DNA of 64,000 nt from Marinobacter piscis. GTDB lineage: Bacteria > Pseudomonadota > Gammaproteobacteria > Pseudomonadales > Oleiphilaceae. Below, in pieces: positions 27,209-36,828 of this stretch. A program made the translations under genes and the position numbers. How positions within the stretch are numbered: the stretch's first letter is position 1; every line of letters begins with the position of its first letter. The stretch spans positions 372,001-436,000 of the forward strand of contig NZ_VCGX01000003.1 in NCBI RefSeq assembly GCF_007671655.1. Direction: 5' to 3'. The notes under the pieces were generated by a model. That model did no database searches, had not been told where the DNA came from, and was given only the letters and a program-made list of their open reading frames with translations.

Positions 27209-27243
27209 AAAAGGCAGCCCCTGATAACAGTGGGCTGCCTTTT
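27205..27243. terminator. Bidirectional rho-independent terminator
   Basis: A perfect 9-bp stem, AGGCAGCCC (27212-27220) and GGGCTGCCT (27232-27240), has Ts on the plus side and six As on the other flank. It serves the gene ending at 27208 on plus and the cold-shock gene ending at 27261 on minus. Confidence 0.92.
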
Positions 27244-27260
27244 ATGAAGCAGCAGGTGAT

Positions 27261-27812
27261 TCAGTCGCTCAGGATAGACACGTTATCTGCCTGCAGGCCT
27301 TTCTCTGCCTCAACCACGCTGAAGCGTACCAGCTGACCCTGGCGAAGAACCCGGCGGCCGCTTCCACGAATGGCACGGAAGTGAACAAACACCTCGTCTC
27401 CTTTGTCACGGACAATGAAGCCGAAGCCTTTTTTAACGTTAAACCATTTCACTGTGCCTTCTTCATCGCCCTCGGGACCATTGTCATCATGGTCGTCATG
27501 GCTTTGAGCAGACCCCTGGTTTCGTGCAGCAGGAGCGCTCTCGCGCCCCGGACTGCTCTGTGTCGTCTGCTGCATAGCACTAATAGCAATGGCCGCAAAG
27601 CCGGCAATACCGAAAACAATAAAGGTGACGATGTAGGCGGTAATGCCACGGTTGCTACCCAGGGCTTCGATAAATTCCCCTCTGGCGATCAGCAAAAGAG
27701 GTTCCGGGGTAAATGACAGCAGAAGGGCAAGAGCCAACGGTGCTGGAATAGCGATCAGGAGAGCTACAAGGATCGCTTTGGATGGATTACGCATTGACTG
27801 AAAAATCTCCAT
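27261..27812 (-). CDS. Membrane-anchored cold-shock domain protein
   Basis: This 183-residue protein joins two N-terminal membrane helices (about 12-34 and 60-80) to an acidic linker (His/Asp-rich, about 95-117) and a C-terminal cold-shock domain. The domain has [15 protein letters not shown] with RNP1 and VFVHF with RNP2, so it should bind single-stranded RNA or DNA. Ordinary Csp proteins are about 70 residues and soluble. The topology would place the RNA-binding domain on the cytoplasmic face. An internal ATG at 27794 is an alternative start; neither has a strong ribosome site. Confidence 0.85.
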   Translation of the reverse strand: MEIFQSMRNPSKAILVALLIAIPAPLALALLLSFTPEPLLLIARGEFIEALGSNRGITAYIVTFIVFGIAGFAAIAISAMQQTTQSSPGRESAPAARNQGSAQSHDDHDDNGPEGDEEGTVKWFNVKKGFGFIVRDKGDEVFVHFRAIRGSGRRVLRQGQLVRFSVVEAEKGLQADNVSILSD

Positions 27813-28004
27813 TTTTTATTAACGCTGACGATAAAACACCGGATATCGGGTAAAATTACGCATCCGGCTGGTGAAAACCGCCTGATTTTCCGGAAAGCGG
27901 AAGCACGGACGGGCAAAGGCGGCATCATAACAGATTATGCAGATTGCTTACCAAGCAGCCGGATTGTGGGATGCGAAAAATTTTATTCGAGGAGAGGGCC
28001 AGAG

Positions 28005-28223
28005 ATGAGCCAGAACAATCTGCAAGCCAGGCTTGATGAGCTTGAAACCCGGCTTGCCTTTCAGGACGACCTGATTAACACCCTCAGTGAGCAGTTGGCA
28101 AAACAGGAGATGGACATTCGCGAACTCTGGGATGCCAAGCGGTTACTTCACAGCCAGCTCAAGGATGTATCGCAAAGCAATATCAAACGGGCAGAGGAAG
28201 AGACGCCGCCACCGCATTACTGA
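28005..28223 (+). CDS. slyX: SlyX family coiled-coil protein
   Basis: I use ATG 28005, preceded by GGAGAGGG, rather than an upstream in-frame ATG at 27966. The 72-residue product has the SlyX pattern: RLDELETRLAFQDDLINTLSEQLAKQ forming a coiled coil, then the conserved hydrophobic-charged helix and a PPPHY end. The molecular role of SlyX is not known. The stop overlaps the convergent glnD stop by 7 bases. Confidence 0.88.
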   Translation: MSQNNLQARLDELETRLAFQDDLINTLSEQLAKQEMDIRELWDAKRLLHSQLKDVSQSNIKRAEEETPPPHY

Positions 28224-30862
28224 ATCTCGTCCAGAGTCTGGCACAAGTCCTGTTTCAGCGCCAGACAAGTGGCCGGATCGCTGATGGGGTCGCCGTGCTC
28301 ATCGGTAACAAAGAACACATCTTCAACCCGCTCGCCCAGGGTGACGATTTTGGCATTACTCAGGCGGATACGGTGATCAAGAAAGATTTGCCCGATTCTG
28401 GCCAGAAGCCCCGGGCGGTCCGGGGTAAACAGTTCGATAACGGTGCGGTCGTTAACCGTGTCGTTGGAGAATAAGACTTCCGTAGGGAAGGCAAAATGCC
28501 GGATTTGCCTGGGTGTGCGGCGGAGGATAATGTTGGGGTAATCCTCGGGATCGTTCAGTTCTTCAATCAGGCGCCTGCGTACTCTCTCCTTCCGGGCTGG
28601 ATCTGTGCCCAGCGGCTGGCCTTTTTCATCCAGAACCACATAAGAACTGAGAGTATAAGGGCCTTCACTTGAGCTGATCCGGGCATCAACAATGTTGAGA
28701 TTCAGCTGCTCCAGAACAGCCGTGGTGGCCGCAAACAGGGTGGCCCGGTCATTCATATAGATAATAATCTGGGAGTAGCCGTCCGTCGGGCCGCCATGGG
28801 TGTCGCGGATCAGTACCAGTGGCCCCGGAGTGTCGCCATGGTTAATGATGGCGGCGGTCTGCCAGGCAATATCTACCGTGGAATCCTGCAGAAAGTAGTC
28901 TTCATCAACCGTATCCCAGACTGCATCTATCTGTTCATCACTGATGTGCTGGGCATGAAGCATTTCCCGGGCTTCTGACTGGGTTGCCTGTACCCACTCC
29001 TGCCTGTCTACAGGGATCTCTGTGCCACGAATCAGAGCCCGCTTGGCTTCTGTATACAGTTGCCGGAGCAGAGAAGCGCGCCAGGTGTTCCAGAGTTTGG
29101 GATTGGTTGCGCTGATGTCACACACCGTGAGGATGTACAGGTAGTCGAGGTGTGCCTGGCTGGGAACGGCACGGGCAAACGAGCGGATAATATCCGGGTC
29201 GGAGATATCCTTGCGCTGGGCTGTCATGGACATCAGCAGATGGTTCTGCACAAGCCAGGAGGCCAGTTTGGTATCACGGTCACTCAGATGATGGCGCCGA
29301 CAGAAGGCTTCCGCATCGCTGGCGCCAAGCTCTGAGTGATCACCGCCCCGGCCTTTGGCAATGTCATGGTACAGGCCGGCAATGTAGAGCACTTCCCGTT
29401 TGGGGAGCCCGTGAATCAGCCTGGCGGCCAGTGGAAAATCCTGGCGGGCATCCGGCTTGTTCAGGCGTACCATGTTGTGGATTACCCGCATGGTGTGGGC
29501 ATCAACCGTATAAATATGGAAAAGGTCGTGCTGCATCTGGCCTATAATCTGGCCGAATTCCGGCAGATAGCGCCCCAGAATGCTGTATTTTTTCATTGCC
29601 GAGAGAGTGTCATCCAGCGCATGGGGGGTGCGCAGCAGCTCCATAAACAGGGAGGTAACCGCAAGGTCAGACCGGAAGGCGTCATCAATCAGGTGTCTGT
29701 GAGCACGCAAAGACCGGATTGTGGTGGCTCGAATGCCTTTAATCTCCGGATGCTGTGCCATCAGCGCAAAGATTTCCATGATTGCGTAGGGCGAGTAGGC
29801 AAAGACCTGATTGTTTACGGCCTCTATATAGTGGTTGCGAATCTGGAAGCGCTTATTGATAGGCTGGATGTTATCGTCTGTACCTGCGCCGAGTATCGCT
29901 TCATCATAAAACTGCAGAATCACATCCGTGAGTTCGGCCAGCGCCAGAACGGCGCGATAGTAGGCCTGCATCATCAGCTCAACGTCCAGGCGTTTGCCTT
30001 CGTCTTTGTAGCCGAGCATTTGCGCCAGCGCCCGCTGGTGGTCGAACAGCAGGCGGTTTTCATTACGATCGGCAATGAGCTGAAGCCCGTACCTCAGCCG
30101 CCACAGAAGCGTTTCCCCCTGAACCAGAATGTCGTGTTCTTCGTCGGTAAGAATGCTGAAGCGGGTCAGGTCAGCAAGGCTCTGAAGGCCGAAGTGGCGT
30201 TTGGTGATCCAGCCGATGGTTTGTATATCCCGCAGTGCTCCGGGAGAGCCTTTTACATTGGGCTCCAGGTTGTACTCAGTATCACTGAACTTTTTGTGGC
30301 GCCGCTTCTGTTCTTCGCGCTTGGCAATAAAGTAGTCGCGGTCGGTAATGATATTATCCGAATAGGCCTGCTCGCTGAGCTCGCTGCGCAACTCATCCGG
30401 GCCTGCAATTGTCCGGGTTTCCAGCAGATTGGTGAGGGTGGCGATATTACGTTTTGCGGCATCCTTGCTTTGTTCAATGCTGCGAACGCTGTGGCCTATG
30501 TCGAGTTTCAGATCCCAGAGTAGAGTGATAAAGGCCCCGAGATCGTCCTGCCAGCCCGGTTCGACACCATTGCGTGTCAGAATCAGCAGGTCAATATCAG
30601 AGTGCGGATGCAGTTCGCCACGGCCGTAACCGCCAACCGCAATCATCGCGATATCGGGTGAGCTGGAGAAGGGATAGCGGTTCCAGATGAGTCTGAGTAC
30701 CGTATCAACCGTGTCGGCTCTGGAGTGGACCAGAGCCCGGACATCGGCGCCTTGCCTGAAGGCTTCTGCATCGGCGTCGTAGCGCGTTTGCAGCAACTCT
30801 CTGGCAGCCATAACAGGGGAGGGGTCTCCACTGATTCTGGCTTCCAGCTCCTGGCGGGTCAT
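28217..30862 (-). CDS. glnD: Bifunctional [protein-PII] uridylyltransferase/uridylyl-removing enzyme GlnD
   Basis: This 881-residue protein has the expected domain order: nucleotidyltransferase with GGYGRGELHPHSDIDLLIL (about 77-95), PII-UTase helical region with YNLEPNVKGSPGALRDIQTI, HD hydrolase with GLYHDIAKGRGGDHSELG, and two C-terminal ACT domains. It senses glutamine and modifies PII to control nitrogen assimilation. The ATG follows directly on the map stop codon (TAAATG), so both are translated from one transcript, as in other gammaproteobacteria. Confidence 0.97.
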   Translation of the reverse strand: MTRQELEARISGDPSPVMAARELLQTRYDADAEAFRQGADVRALVHSRADTVDTVLRLIWNRYPFSSSPDIAMIAVGGYGRGELHPHSDIDLLILTRNGVEPGWQDDLGAFITLLWDLKLDIGHSVRSIEQSKDAAKRNIATLTNLLETRTIAGPDELRSELSEQAYSDNIITDRDYFIAKREEQKRRHKKFSDTEYNLEPNVKGSPGALRDIQTIGWITKRHFGLQSLADLTRFSILTDEEHDILVQGETLLWRLRYGLQLIADRNENRLLFDHQRALAQMLGYKDEGKRLDVELMMQAYYRAVLALAELTDVILQFYDEAILGAGTDDNIQPINKRFQIRNHYIEAVNNQVFAYSPYAIMEIFALMAQHPEIKGIRATTIRSLRAHRHLIDDAFRSDLAVTSLFMELLRTPHALDDTLSAMKKYSILGRYLPEFGQIIGQMQHDLFHIYTVDAHTMRVIHNMVRLNKPDARQDFPLAARLIHGLPKREVLYIAGLYHDIAKGRGGDHSELGASDAEAFCRRHHLSDRDTKLASWLVQNHLLMSMTAQRKDISDPDIIRSFARAVPSQAHLDYLYILTVCDISATNPKLWNTWRASLLRQLYTEAKRALIRGTEIPVDRQEWVQATQSEAREMLHAQHISDEQIDAVWDTVDEDYFLQDSTVDIAWQTAAIINHGDTPGPLVLIRDTHGGPTDGYSQIIIYMNDRATLFAATTAVLEQLNLNIVDARISSSEGPYTLSSYVVLDEKGQPLGTDPARKERVRRRLIEELNDPEDYPNIILRRTPRQIRHFAFPTEVLFSNDTVNDRTVIELFTPDRPGLLARIGQIFLDHRIRLSNAKIVTLGERVEDVFFVTDEHGDPISDPATCLALKQDLCQTLDEIQ

Positions 30863-31633
30863 TTAAAAGGACTCTTCCGACCGCTTGGTCAGTACTTCAT
30901 ACCCATCCGCAGTCACCAGAATGGTGTGTTCCCACTGGGCCGAGAGCTTATGGTCTTTGGTAACCACGGTCCACTGATCCGGCAGCAGCCGGGTGTGGTA
31001 TTTGCCCTGGTTAATCATGGGCTCAATTGTAAAGGTCATGCCTTCCTGAAGCTCCATGCCCGTGCCCGGCTTGCCGTAGTGCATAACCTGAGGCTCTTCA
31101 TGGAAGCCTTTACCGATACCGTGACCGCAATAGTCCCGCACCACTGAATAACGGTGCTTTTCGGCATGTTGCTGAATCACATGGCCGATGTCTCCAAGCC
31201 GTGCACCCGGTTTGACCAGTTCAATGCCTTTATACAGGCATTCCTGAGTGATTCGGATCAGGCGTTCAGTGCCTGGCTTGGGCTTGCCGACAATCCACAT
31301 CTTACTGGTGTCGCCGTGGTACTCGTCTTTAATGACGGTTACATCAATGTTAACAATGTCGCCATCCTTCAGAATTTTCTTCTCTGAAGGGATGCCGTGG
31401 CAGATAACATGGTTTACAGAAATGCACACGGACTTCGGGAACCCCTTATAGTTCAGGGGGGCCGGAATCGCGTCCCGCTCGTTAACAATGTAGTCGTGGC
31501 AAATCTGGTTGAGCTCTTCGGTTGAGACGCCGGGTTTTACGTGCTCATCGATCATTTCGAGAACATCGGCAGCCAGACGGCCGGCTACACGCATCTTTTC
31601 AATTTCTTCCGGAGTCTTGATCAATACCTGCAT
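30863..31633 (-). CDS. map: Type I methionine aminopeptidase
   Basis: This 256-residue protein has the pita-bread fold. Metal-binding segments include NIDVTVIKDEYHGDTSKM with two Asp, CGHGIGKGFHEEPQV with His, TFTIEPM with Glu, and QWEHTILVT with Glu. It removes the initiator Met from new proteins. It is divergent from rpsB and co-directional with glnD. Confidence 0.97.
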   Translation of the reverse strand: MQVLIKTPEEIEKMRVAGRLAADVLEMIDEHVKPGVSTEELNQICHDYIVNERDAIPAPLNYKGFPKSVCISVNHVICHGIPSEKKILKDGDIVNIDVTVIKDEYHGDTSKMWIVGKPKPGTERLIRITQECLYKGIELVKPGARLGDIGHVIQQHAEKHRYSVVRDYCGHGIGKGFHEEPQVMHYGKPGTGMELQEGMTFTIEPMINQGKYHTRLLPDQWTVVTKDHKLSAQWEHTILVTADGYEVLTKRSEESF

Positions 31634-31715
31634 TGGGTTTCCTGTTGCTAGATGTCAAAGATTCATTTTAGTGGGCGAGTGCTCAGGGTACAAGGAAGCG
31701 CGAGTGCAAAAATAA

Positions 31716-31745
31716 TGGCGTTCGGGTGGTTGTTTATGGTATAAA
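31716..31745 (+). promoter_or_regulatory. Possible rpsB promoter
   Basis: TATAAA (31740-31745) is followed immediately by a GC-rich discriminator (CGCGCCCGC), the usual form at stringently controlled ribosomal promoters. The -35 element is weak (around TGGCGT at 31716, spacer 18). Confidence 0.4.
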
Positions 31746-31754
31746 CGCGCCCGC

Positions 31755-31896
31755 TGGAATCAAATCCGGCAAATTCGCACACGTGTCGGCACGTTGCCCC
31801 AGGGTGCCTGGTCCCGCCTTAAAGTAGTACAGGGAGCCGGGTTGGGGTAATCGGACGCGTGGAGGACTAACCCGAAGCTAAAACTAAGGTAATATC
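31755..31896 (+). promoter_or_regulatory. rpsB leader, candidate S2 autoregulatory region
   Basis: About 140 bases between the putative promoter and rpsB are GC-rich with short self-complementary blocks. They include GTGGAGGACTAACCC close to the start. Gammaproteobacterial rpsB leaders are known to be structured and to mediate S2 feedback. I infer the same here from position and this element, without a computed fold. Confidence 0.4.
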
Positions 31897-32649
31897 ATGG
31901 CTCAGGTAAATATGCGTGACCTGCTGAAGGCAGGTGCTCACTTCGGTCACCAGACCCGTTACTGGAACCCGAAAATGTCGAAGTATATCTTCGGCGCCCG
32001 TAACAAGATTCACATCATCAACCTTGAGCAGACTGTTCCTGCCATGAACGAAGCACTGGACTTTGTTCAGCAGCTGGTAGAGAACAAGAACAAGATCCTG
32101 TTTGTTGGCACCAAGCGCGCCGCAGCCAAGATCATCAAGGAAGAAGCTGAGCGTTCCGGCCAGCCATTTGTTAACCAGCGCTGGCTTGGCGGTATGCTGA
32201 CGAACTACAAAACCATTCGTCAGTCGATCCGCCGCTATCGCGACCTGGACGCGCAGAGCAAAGACGGAACATTCGACAAGCTGACCAAGAAAGAAGCACT
32301 TGAGCGCACCCGTGAAATGGACAAGCTTGAGCGCTCCATCGGTGGTATCAAGGACATGGGCGGACTGCCCGACGCCATGTTTGTTGTCGACGTAGATCAC
32401 GAGCGCATTGCTATCAAGGAAGCCAACAAGCTGGGCATTCCTGTGATTGGTGTTGTTGATACCAACAGTAACCCGGACGGCGTTGATTACGTAATCCCGG
32501 GTAACGATGACGCTATCCGCGCAATTCAGATCTATGTAAAAGCAGTTGCAGACACCTGCGTTGAAGCAAGTCAGGCGGGCAGTGCCGGCGCTGACGAGTT
32601 TGTTGAAGTTGCCGAAGAATCTGCAGGGACTACTCCGGCTGCTGAGTGA
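31897..32649 (+). CDS. rpsB: 30S ribosomal protein S2
   Basis: The 250-residue protein begins [27 protein letters not shown], the S2 signature. It continues with [30 protein letters not shown] and the [23 protein letters not shown] block. S2 binds late to the 30S subunit near the head-body junction and needs S1. It heads the translation cluster with tsf, pyrH and frr. Confidence 0.98.
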   Translation: MAQVNMRDLLKAGAHFGHQTRYWNPKMSKYIFGARNKIHIINLEQTVPAMNEALDFVQQLVENKNKILFVGTKRAAAKIIKEEAERSGQPFVNQRWLGGMLTNYKTIRQSIRRYRDLDAQSKDGTFDKLTKKEALERTREMDKLERSIGGIKDMGGLPDAMFVVDVDHERIAIKEANKLGIPVIGVVDTNSNPDGVDYVIPGNDDAIRAIQIYVKAVADTCVEASQAGSAGADEFVEVAEESAGTTPAAE

Positions 32650-32677
32650 TCCCGACTGTATCACTTTAATATATAAA

Positions 32678-32704
32678 CCATGCCCGGCCAGTTTCCGGGC
32701 ATGG
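32678..32704 (+). promoter_or_regulatory. Hairpin between rpsB and tsf
   Basis: Perfect 10-bp stem, CCATGCCCGG (32678-32687) and CCGGGCATGG (32695-32704), with a 7-base loop and no T-run. It may set the rpsB-to-tsf ratio through partial termination or RNA processing. Confidence 0.6.
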
Positions 32705-32741
32705 CTTCCCACCGAATTCGGATAAGTTGAGAGGACTGAAC

Positions 32742-33611
32742 ATGGCTGCAATTACTGCTGCAATGGTCAAAGAGCTGCGCGACCGTACCGGCCTTGGCAT
32801 GATGGAGTGCAAAAAGGCGCTGGTCGAAGCAGACGGTAGTGTTGATGCTGCAATCGAAGAGTTGCGTAAGTCTTCCGGCCTGAAAGCCGCCAAAAAGGCT
32901 GGCCGTACCGCCGCTGAAGGCGTCTCGCTGATTAAGGTTTCTGATGACCACAAGGTGGCTTACATCCTGGAAGTAAACTCCGAGACAGACTTTGTGGCTC
33001 GCGATGATAACTTCCTGGCGTTTGCGCGTGAAGTGCTGGATGTAGCCTTTGAGAAAGGTGAAACCGATGTAGCCAAACTGATGGACGGTGAGCTTGAAAC
33101 CAAGCGTGAAGAACTGGTCCAGATGATTGGTGAAAACATCACCGTTCGCCGGTTGGTTGAAGTTCGCGGCGAAGTTGTGGGCGGTTACGTTCACAGCAAC
33201 AACAAAATTGCATCGGCCGTAGCCCTGACCGCAGGCGACCCCGAAACTGCACGTGACATTGCGATGCACGCCGCTGCAGTTAACCCGCGCGTGGGCAAGC
33301 CGGAAGATATGCCGGCTGCCGAGTTGGAAGAAGAGAAGGAAGTCATCAAGTCCCAGCCGGATATGGAAGGCAAGCCTGCCGAAATCGTTGAGAAAATGAT
33401 GGGCGGCCGTATTAAAAAGTTCCTCAAGGAAAACAGCCTTGTTGAGCAGCCTTTCGTTAAAAACCCGGACCAGACTGTGGGCGAGCTGATCAAATCTGTT
33501 GACGCGGATCTGGTTGGTTTTGTTCGCCTGGAAGTAGGCGAAGGCATTGAAGTTGAGGAAGTAGACTTTGCTGCTGAGGTTGCTGCGGCAGCCGATACAG
33601 GCAAGGCCTGA
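32742..33611 (+). CDS. tsf: Translation elongation factor Ts
   Basis: ATG 32742 follows GAGAGGACTGAAC, giving 289 residues. The N-terminal UBA-like domain has [16 protein letters not shown], and the core has the [12 protein letters not shown] motif that inserts into EF-Tu to expel GDP. The late segments ([23 protein letters not shown]) match the family. It is co-transcribed with rpsB. Confidence 0.98.
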   Translation: MAAITAAMVKELRDRTGLGMMECKKALVEADGSVDAAIEELRKSSGLKAAKKAGRTAAEGVSLIKVSDDHKVAYILEVNSETDFVARDDNFLAFAREVLDVAFEKGETDVAKLMDGELETKREELVQMIGENITVRRLVEVRGEVVGGYVHSNNKIASAVALTAGDPETARDIAMHAAAVNPRVGKPEDMPAAELEEEKEVIKSQPDMEGKPAEIVEKMMGGRIKKFLKENSLVEQPFVKNPDQTVGELIKSVDADLVGFVRLEVGEGIEVEEVDFAAEVAAAADTGKA

Positions 33612-33619
33612 CCTCTTCA

Positions 33620-33646
33620 GGTGCTGTAACAGCAGGTTGCAGCACC
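33620..33646 (+). other. Hairpin just after tsf
   Basis: Seven-base perfect arms, GGTGCTG (33620-33626) and CAGCACC (33640-33646), with a 13-base loop. No T-run follows. A second short stem, AGCCGG/CCGGCT, lies at 33665-33683. Confidence 0.4.
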
Positions 33647-33689
33647 ATCTGAGTCTGCCACGTTAGCCGGCCCTTTGCCGGCTCTCGTG

Positions 33690-33745
33690 GCGGGCTTGTA
33701 TCTGAGATGCCCCTTTTTTGAGGAGCATGTCAGATACAAGCCTGC
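33690..33745 (+). promoter_or_regulatory. Long hairpin in the tsf-pyrH gap
   Basis: A 13-base perfect inverted repeat, GGCTTGTATCTGA (33693-33705) and TCAGATACAAGCC (33730-33742), extends by three more pairs outward. Inside, ATGC (33707-33710) can pair with GCAT (33725-33728). The loop holds six Ts. It lies 48 bases before pyrH and could attenuate or protect the message. Confidence 0.6.
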
Positions 33746-33793
33746 AATGCGCATCACGCCGGGTAGCAGCCAACAGACGAAAAGGGGATCAGC

Positions 33794-34522
33794 ATGTCGA
33801 CACCACCAAAAAACCAGCCAAGGTATAACCGCGTTCTGCTCAAACTCAGTGGCGAAGCACTGATGGGGGAGCACGAGTTCGGTATTGATCCCAAGGTTCT
33901 TGACCGTATGGCGCTTGAAATAGGGGCGCTGATCGGCATAGGTGTTCAGGTGGGGCTGGTTATTGGTGGTGGAAATCTGTTCCGGGGCGCGGCGCTCAGT
34001 GAAGCTGGCATGGATCGGGTGACCGGTGACCATATGGGCATGCTGGCGACTGTTATGAACGGCCTTGCGATGCGCGACGCGCTCGAGCGCTCGAATATCC
34101 GGACCCGTGTAATGTCGGCCATTCCTATGAGTGGTATTGTGGAGCACTACGATCGTCGCCGGGCAGTGCGCGATCTGAAAGACGGTGATGTGGTGATATT
34201 CTGTGCGGGCACAGGAAACCCCTTCTTTACAACCGACTCAGCAGCCTGTCTGCGCGGTATCGAAATTGAAGCGGATGCAGTGCTTAAAGCAACAAAGGTT
34301 GATGGCGTGTACTCGGAAGATCCACAGCTAAACCCGGCAGCCAGCAAATATGACTATCTGACGTACGATGAAGTGCTGGACAAAAAGCTGGGTGTAATGG
34401 ATCTTACAGCCATCGTGCTGGCACAAGACCACGGAATGCCACTCCGGGTTTTTGATATGAATCGTACAGGTGCGCTGACCCGCATTGTGACAGGCGAGAA
34501 AGAAGGCACACTGATTGAATAA
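33794..34522 (+). CDS. pyrH: UMP kinase
   Basis: This 242-residue protein is of the amino acid kinase fold. It has [15 protein letters not shown] at the nucleotide site, [24 protein letters not shown] and the [13 protein letters not shown] segment for UMP binding. It makes UDP from UMP with ATP and is normally activated by GTP and inhibited by UTP. The usual place between tsf and frr is kept. Confidence 0.98.
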   Translation: MSTPPKNQPRYNRVLLKLSGEALMGEHEFGIDPKVLDRMALEIGALIGIGVQVGLVIGGGNLFRGAALSEAGMDRVTGDHMGMLATVMNGLAMRDALERSNIRTRVMSAIPMSGIVEHYDRRRAVRDLKDGDVVIFCAGTGNPFFTTDSAACLRGIEIEADAVLKATKVDGVYSEDPQLNPAASKYDYLTYDEVLDKKLGVMDLTAIVLAQDHGMPLRVFDMNRTGALTRIVTGEKEGTLIE

Positions 34523-34564
34523 TGGGTTTTAGTACAGCCTGATAAATAAATTGAGGGTGATTAC

Positions 34565-35122
34565 GTGATTGAGGACATAAAATCTGAAGCCGAACAGAAA
34601 ATGAAACGGAGCATTGAGGCTCTGGGCTCGGCGTTTAACAAAATCCGGACCGGGCGTGCACATCCGTCCATTCTGGACAGTGTTATGGTTAACTACTACG
34701 GTCAGGAAACACCGGTTAAGCAGGTTGCCAGTGTAAACGTTGAAGATAACCGTACCCTGGCGATTTCGCCCTGGGACAAGAGCATGGTTCCTGTGATCGA
34801 GAAGGCCATCATGGCGTCAGACCTTGGGCTGAACCCCACAACAAGCGGTGACCTGATTCGTCTGCCAATGCCCATGCTGACCCAGGAAACCCGTAAAGAG
34901 ATGGTTAAGCAGGCAAAGGCTGATGCCGAAAACGCCCGCGTTTCTGTGCGTAATGCGCGTCGTGATGCAAACAGCATGATCAAGGACTTGCTCAAAGAGA
35001 AAGATATCTCTGAAGACGATGAGCGCAGAGGCGAAGATGAAATCCAGAAGCTGACAGACCGCTACATCGCTGAAATCGAGAAAGTGCTGAAGACAAAAGA
35101 AGAGGACCTGATGGAGGTTTAA
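34565..35122 (+). CDS. frr: Ribosome recycling factor
   Basis: This 185-residue protein starts at GTG 34565 with GAGGGTGA upstream. It has the family pattern: KMKRSIEALGSAFNKIRTGRAHPSILD at the start of helix 1, VNYYGQETPVKQVASV in the small domain, and RDANSMIKDLLKEKDISEDDERRGEDEIQKLTD in the helical bundle. It splits the post-termination ribosome together with EF-G. Confidence 0.98.
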   Translation: MIEDIKSEAEQKMKRSIEALGSAFNKIRTGRAHPSILDSVMVNYYGQETPVKQVASVNVEDNRTLAISPWDKSMVPVIEKAIMASDLGLNPTTSGDLIRLPMPMLTQETRKEMVKQAKADAENARVSVRNARRDANSMIKDLLKEKDISEDDERRGEDEIQKLTDRYIAEIEKVLKTKEEDLMEV

Positions 35123-35153
35123 TTACCTCGGTCCGCTTGCAAGCGAAAAAAAC

Positions 35154-35182
35154 ACGGCCAGCAGGAAGGTTCGGCTGGCCGT
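35154..35182 (+). other. Hairpin between frr and uppS
   Basis: Perfect 9-bp stem, ACGGCCAGC (35154-35162) and GCTGGCCGT (35174-35182), directly before the GGGGA ribosome site of uppS. There is no T-run after the stem. Confidence 0.5.
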
Positions 35183-35194
35183 ACAGGGGATTTC

Positions 35195-35962
35195 ATGACG
35201 GGAACTGTATCCGCAGAAATTCCGGTGTCGGCAGATAGCCGGCCCCGGCATGTGGCCATTATCATGGACGGCAATAACCGCTGGGCTAAAGAACGGCGGC
35301 TGAAAGGGGTGGCAGGCCACAAGGCCGGGGTAGAAGCGGTGAAGTCCGTGGTTGAAACCTGTGCCCGGGAAGGGGTAGAGGTACTGACGCTTTTTGCCTT
35401 CTCCAGTGAAAACTGGCGCCGCCCCAAAGAGGAAGTGTCGGCTTTGATGAGGCTCTTCCTTTTTGCTCTGGAAAGAGAAGTCCGGAAATTACACCGGAAT
35501 GATATCTGTCTGCGTATTATCGGAGACCGCTCTGCGTTTAATGCCACTTTGCAAGAGCATATGGCAAAAGCCGAGGAGCTTACCCGAAGCAATAAGGGCA
35601 TGACGCTGGTTATCGCCGCAAATTACGGTGGTCACTGGGATGTTACCCAGGCTACGCAGCAGGTTGCCCAACGAGTCAGGAATGGTGAGCTGGTACCTTC
35701 CGACATTACTGATGATCTGATCCAGCAACATCTGAGCATTGGCGATCTGCCGATGCCCGACCTTATGATACGAACCGCAGGTGAGCAGCGCATCAGTAAC
35801 TTCATGCTCTGGCATCTAGCATATACAGAGCTGTACTTCTCCCCCGTTTACTGGCCCGACTTCAAAGAAGATGAAACGCGTAAAGCATTACAGGCCTACG
35901 CCGGACGTCAGCGCCGCTTTGGTCAGACAGATGACCAGATAGCGGTGAAACTTTCACAGTAA
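35195..35962 (+). CDS. uppS: Undecaprenyl diphosphate synthase
   Basis: This 255-residue cis-prenyltransferase has the diagnostic IIMDGNNRWAKERRL with the catalytic Asp, GHKAGVEAVK, FAFSSENWRRP and the closing DLMIRTAGEQRISNFMLWHLAYTELYF. It builds C55 undecaprenyl diphosphate, the lipid carrier for peptidoglycan and O-antigen, from FPP and IPP. Its place beside cdsA and dxr follows the standard cluster. Confidence 0.97.
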   Translation: MTGTVSAEIPVSADSRPRHVAIIMDGNNRWAKERRLKGVAGHKAGVEAVKSVVETCAREGVEVLTLFAFSSENWRRPKEEVSALMRLFLFALEREVRKLHRNDICLRIIGDRSAFNATLQEHMAKAEELTRSNKGMTLVIAANYGGHWDVTQATQQVAQRVRNGELVPSDITDDLIQQHLSIGDLPMPDLMIRTAGEQRISNFMLWHLAYTELYFSPVYWPDFKEDETRKALQAYAGRQRRFGQTDDQIAVKLSQ

Positions 35963-35986
35963 TAACCAGGTACAGCGGCCCGTATT

Positions 35987-36826
35987 GTGTTAAAAACCCG
36001 AATCATCACTGCCCTTATTCTTGCGCCCATTGCTGTTGGCGGTATTTTCTTTTTACCGCCGGCTGGGTTTGCCTTATTTACCGCTGCAATTATCACTCTG
36101 GGCGCATGGGAGTGGGCCAACATGGCCGGGTTTGAGCGGCAACCAGGGCGGATTGGTTATGCTGTGCTGTTTGCGGCGGTGCTTTATAGCCTTGCAGGTG
36201 TTCCGGCTGTCGCTGTGCTCTGGCTGGCGGCGCTCTGGTGGGTTGTCTGCTTTTTGCTGGTTCGTAGCTATCCGGAAAGTTCACAGCGCTGGGGCAGTAA
36301 GCCGGTGCGGGCATTGATGGGCGTTCTGGTGCTGGTGCCTGCCTGGATTGGCCTGAACCATATGCGGGTCAGCGATTTTCATTTCGGTGCTGTCGAAAAT
36401 AGCCTGCTAGCCATTCTGTATGTGTTTTTAATCGTCTGGGTCGCCGATATAGGGGCTTATTTTGCCGGACGTGCCTTTGGAAAAGCCAAGCTGGCCCCGA
36501 ATGTCAGCCCCGGCAAGTCCTGGGCAGGTGTTTACGGAGGACTGGTTGCGGTCGGTGCGCTGGCAATTGTAGCCAGTTTTCTGGTGTCCGCAAGTGCGGC
36601 AGAAACCGTGATGTTGATTGTGGCAAGCCTGGTAACCGGGCTGATCTCCGTGCTAGGGGACTTACTGGAAAGTATGCTCAAGCGCTTTCGCGGTATAAAA
36701 GACAGCAGCCAGCTGCTGCCCGGGCATGGCGGAATCATGGATCGCATCGACAGCCTTACCGCGGCCATACCGGTATTCGCGCTGATCATTACGCAACTGG
36801 GCTGGCTCACGGTCGGGCAGTTTTGA
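35987..36826 (+). CDS. cdsA: Phosphatidate cytidylyltransferase
   Basis: This 279-residue integral membrane protein with about eight hydrophobic segments starts at GTG 35987. The C-terminal signature is intact: [13 protein letters not shown], then [35 protein letters not shown]. It makes CDP-diacylglycerol from phosphatidic acid and CTP at the inner membrane, feeding phospholipid synthesis. Confidence 0.95.
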   Translation: MLKTRIITALILAPIAVGGIFFLPPAGFALFTAAIITLGAWEWANMAGFERQPGRIGYAVLFAAVLYSLAGVPAVAVLWLAALWWVVCFLLVRSYPESSQRWGSKPVRALMGVLVLVPAWIGLNHMRVSDFHFGAVENSLLAILYVFLIVWVADIGAYFAGRAFGKAKLAPNVSPGKSWAGVYGGLVAVGALAIVASFLVSASAAETVMLIVASLVTGLISVLGDLLESMLKRFRGIKDSSQLLPGHGGIMDRIDSLTAAIPVFALIITQLGWLTVGQF

Positions 36827-36828
36827 CT

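Noticed and set aside
29336..30523. A 395-codon open frame on the plus strand inside glnD
   Set aside because: It is a shadow of glnD on the opposite strand; the translation resembles no protein family.
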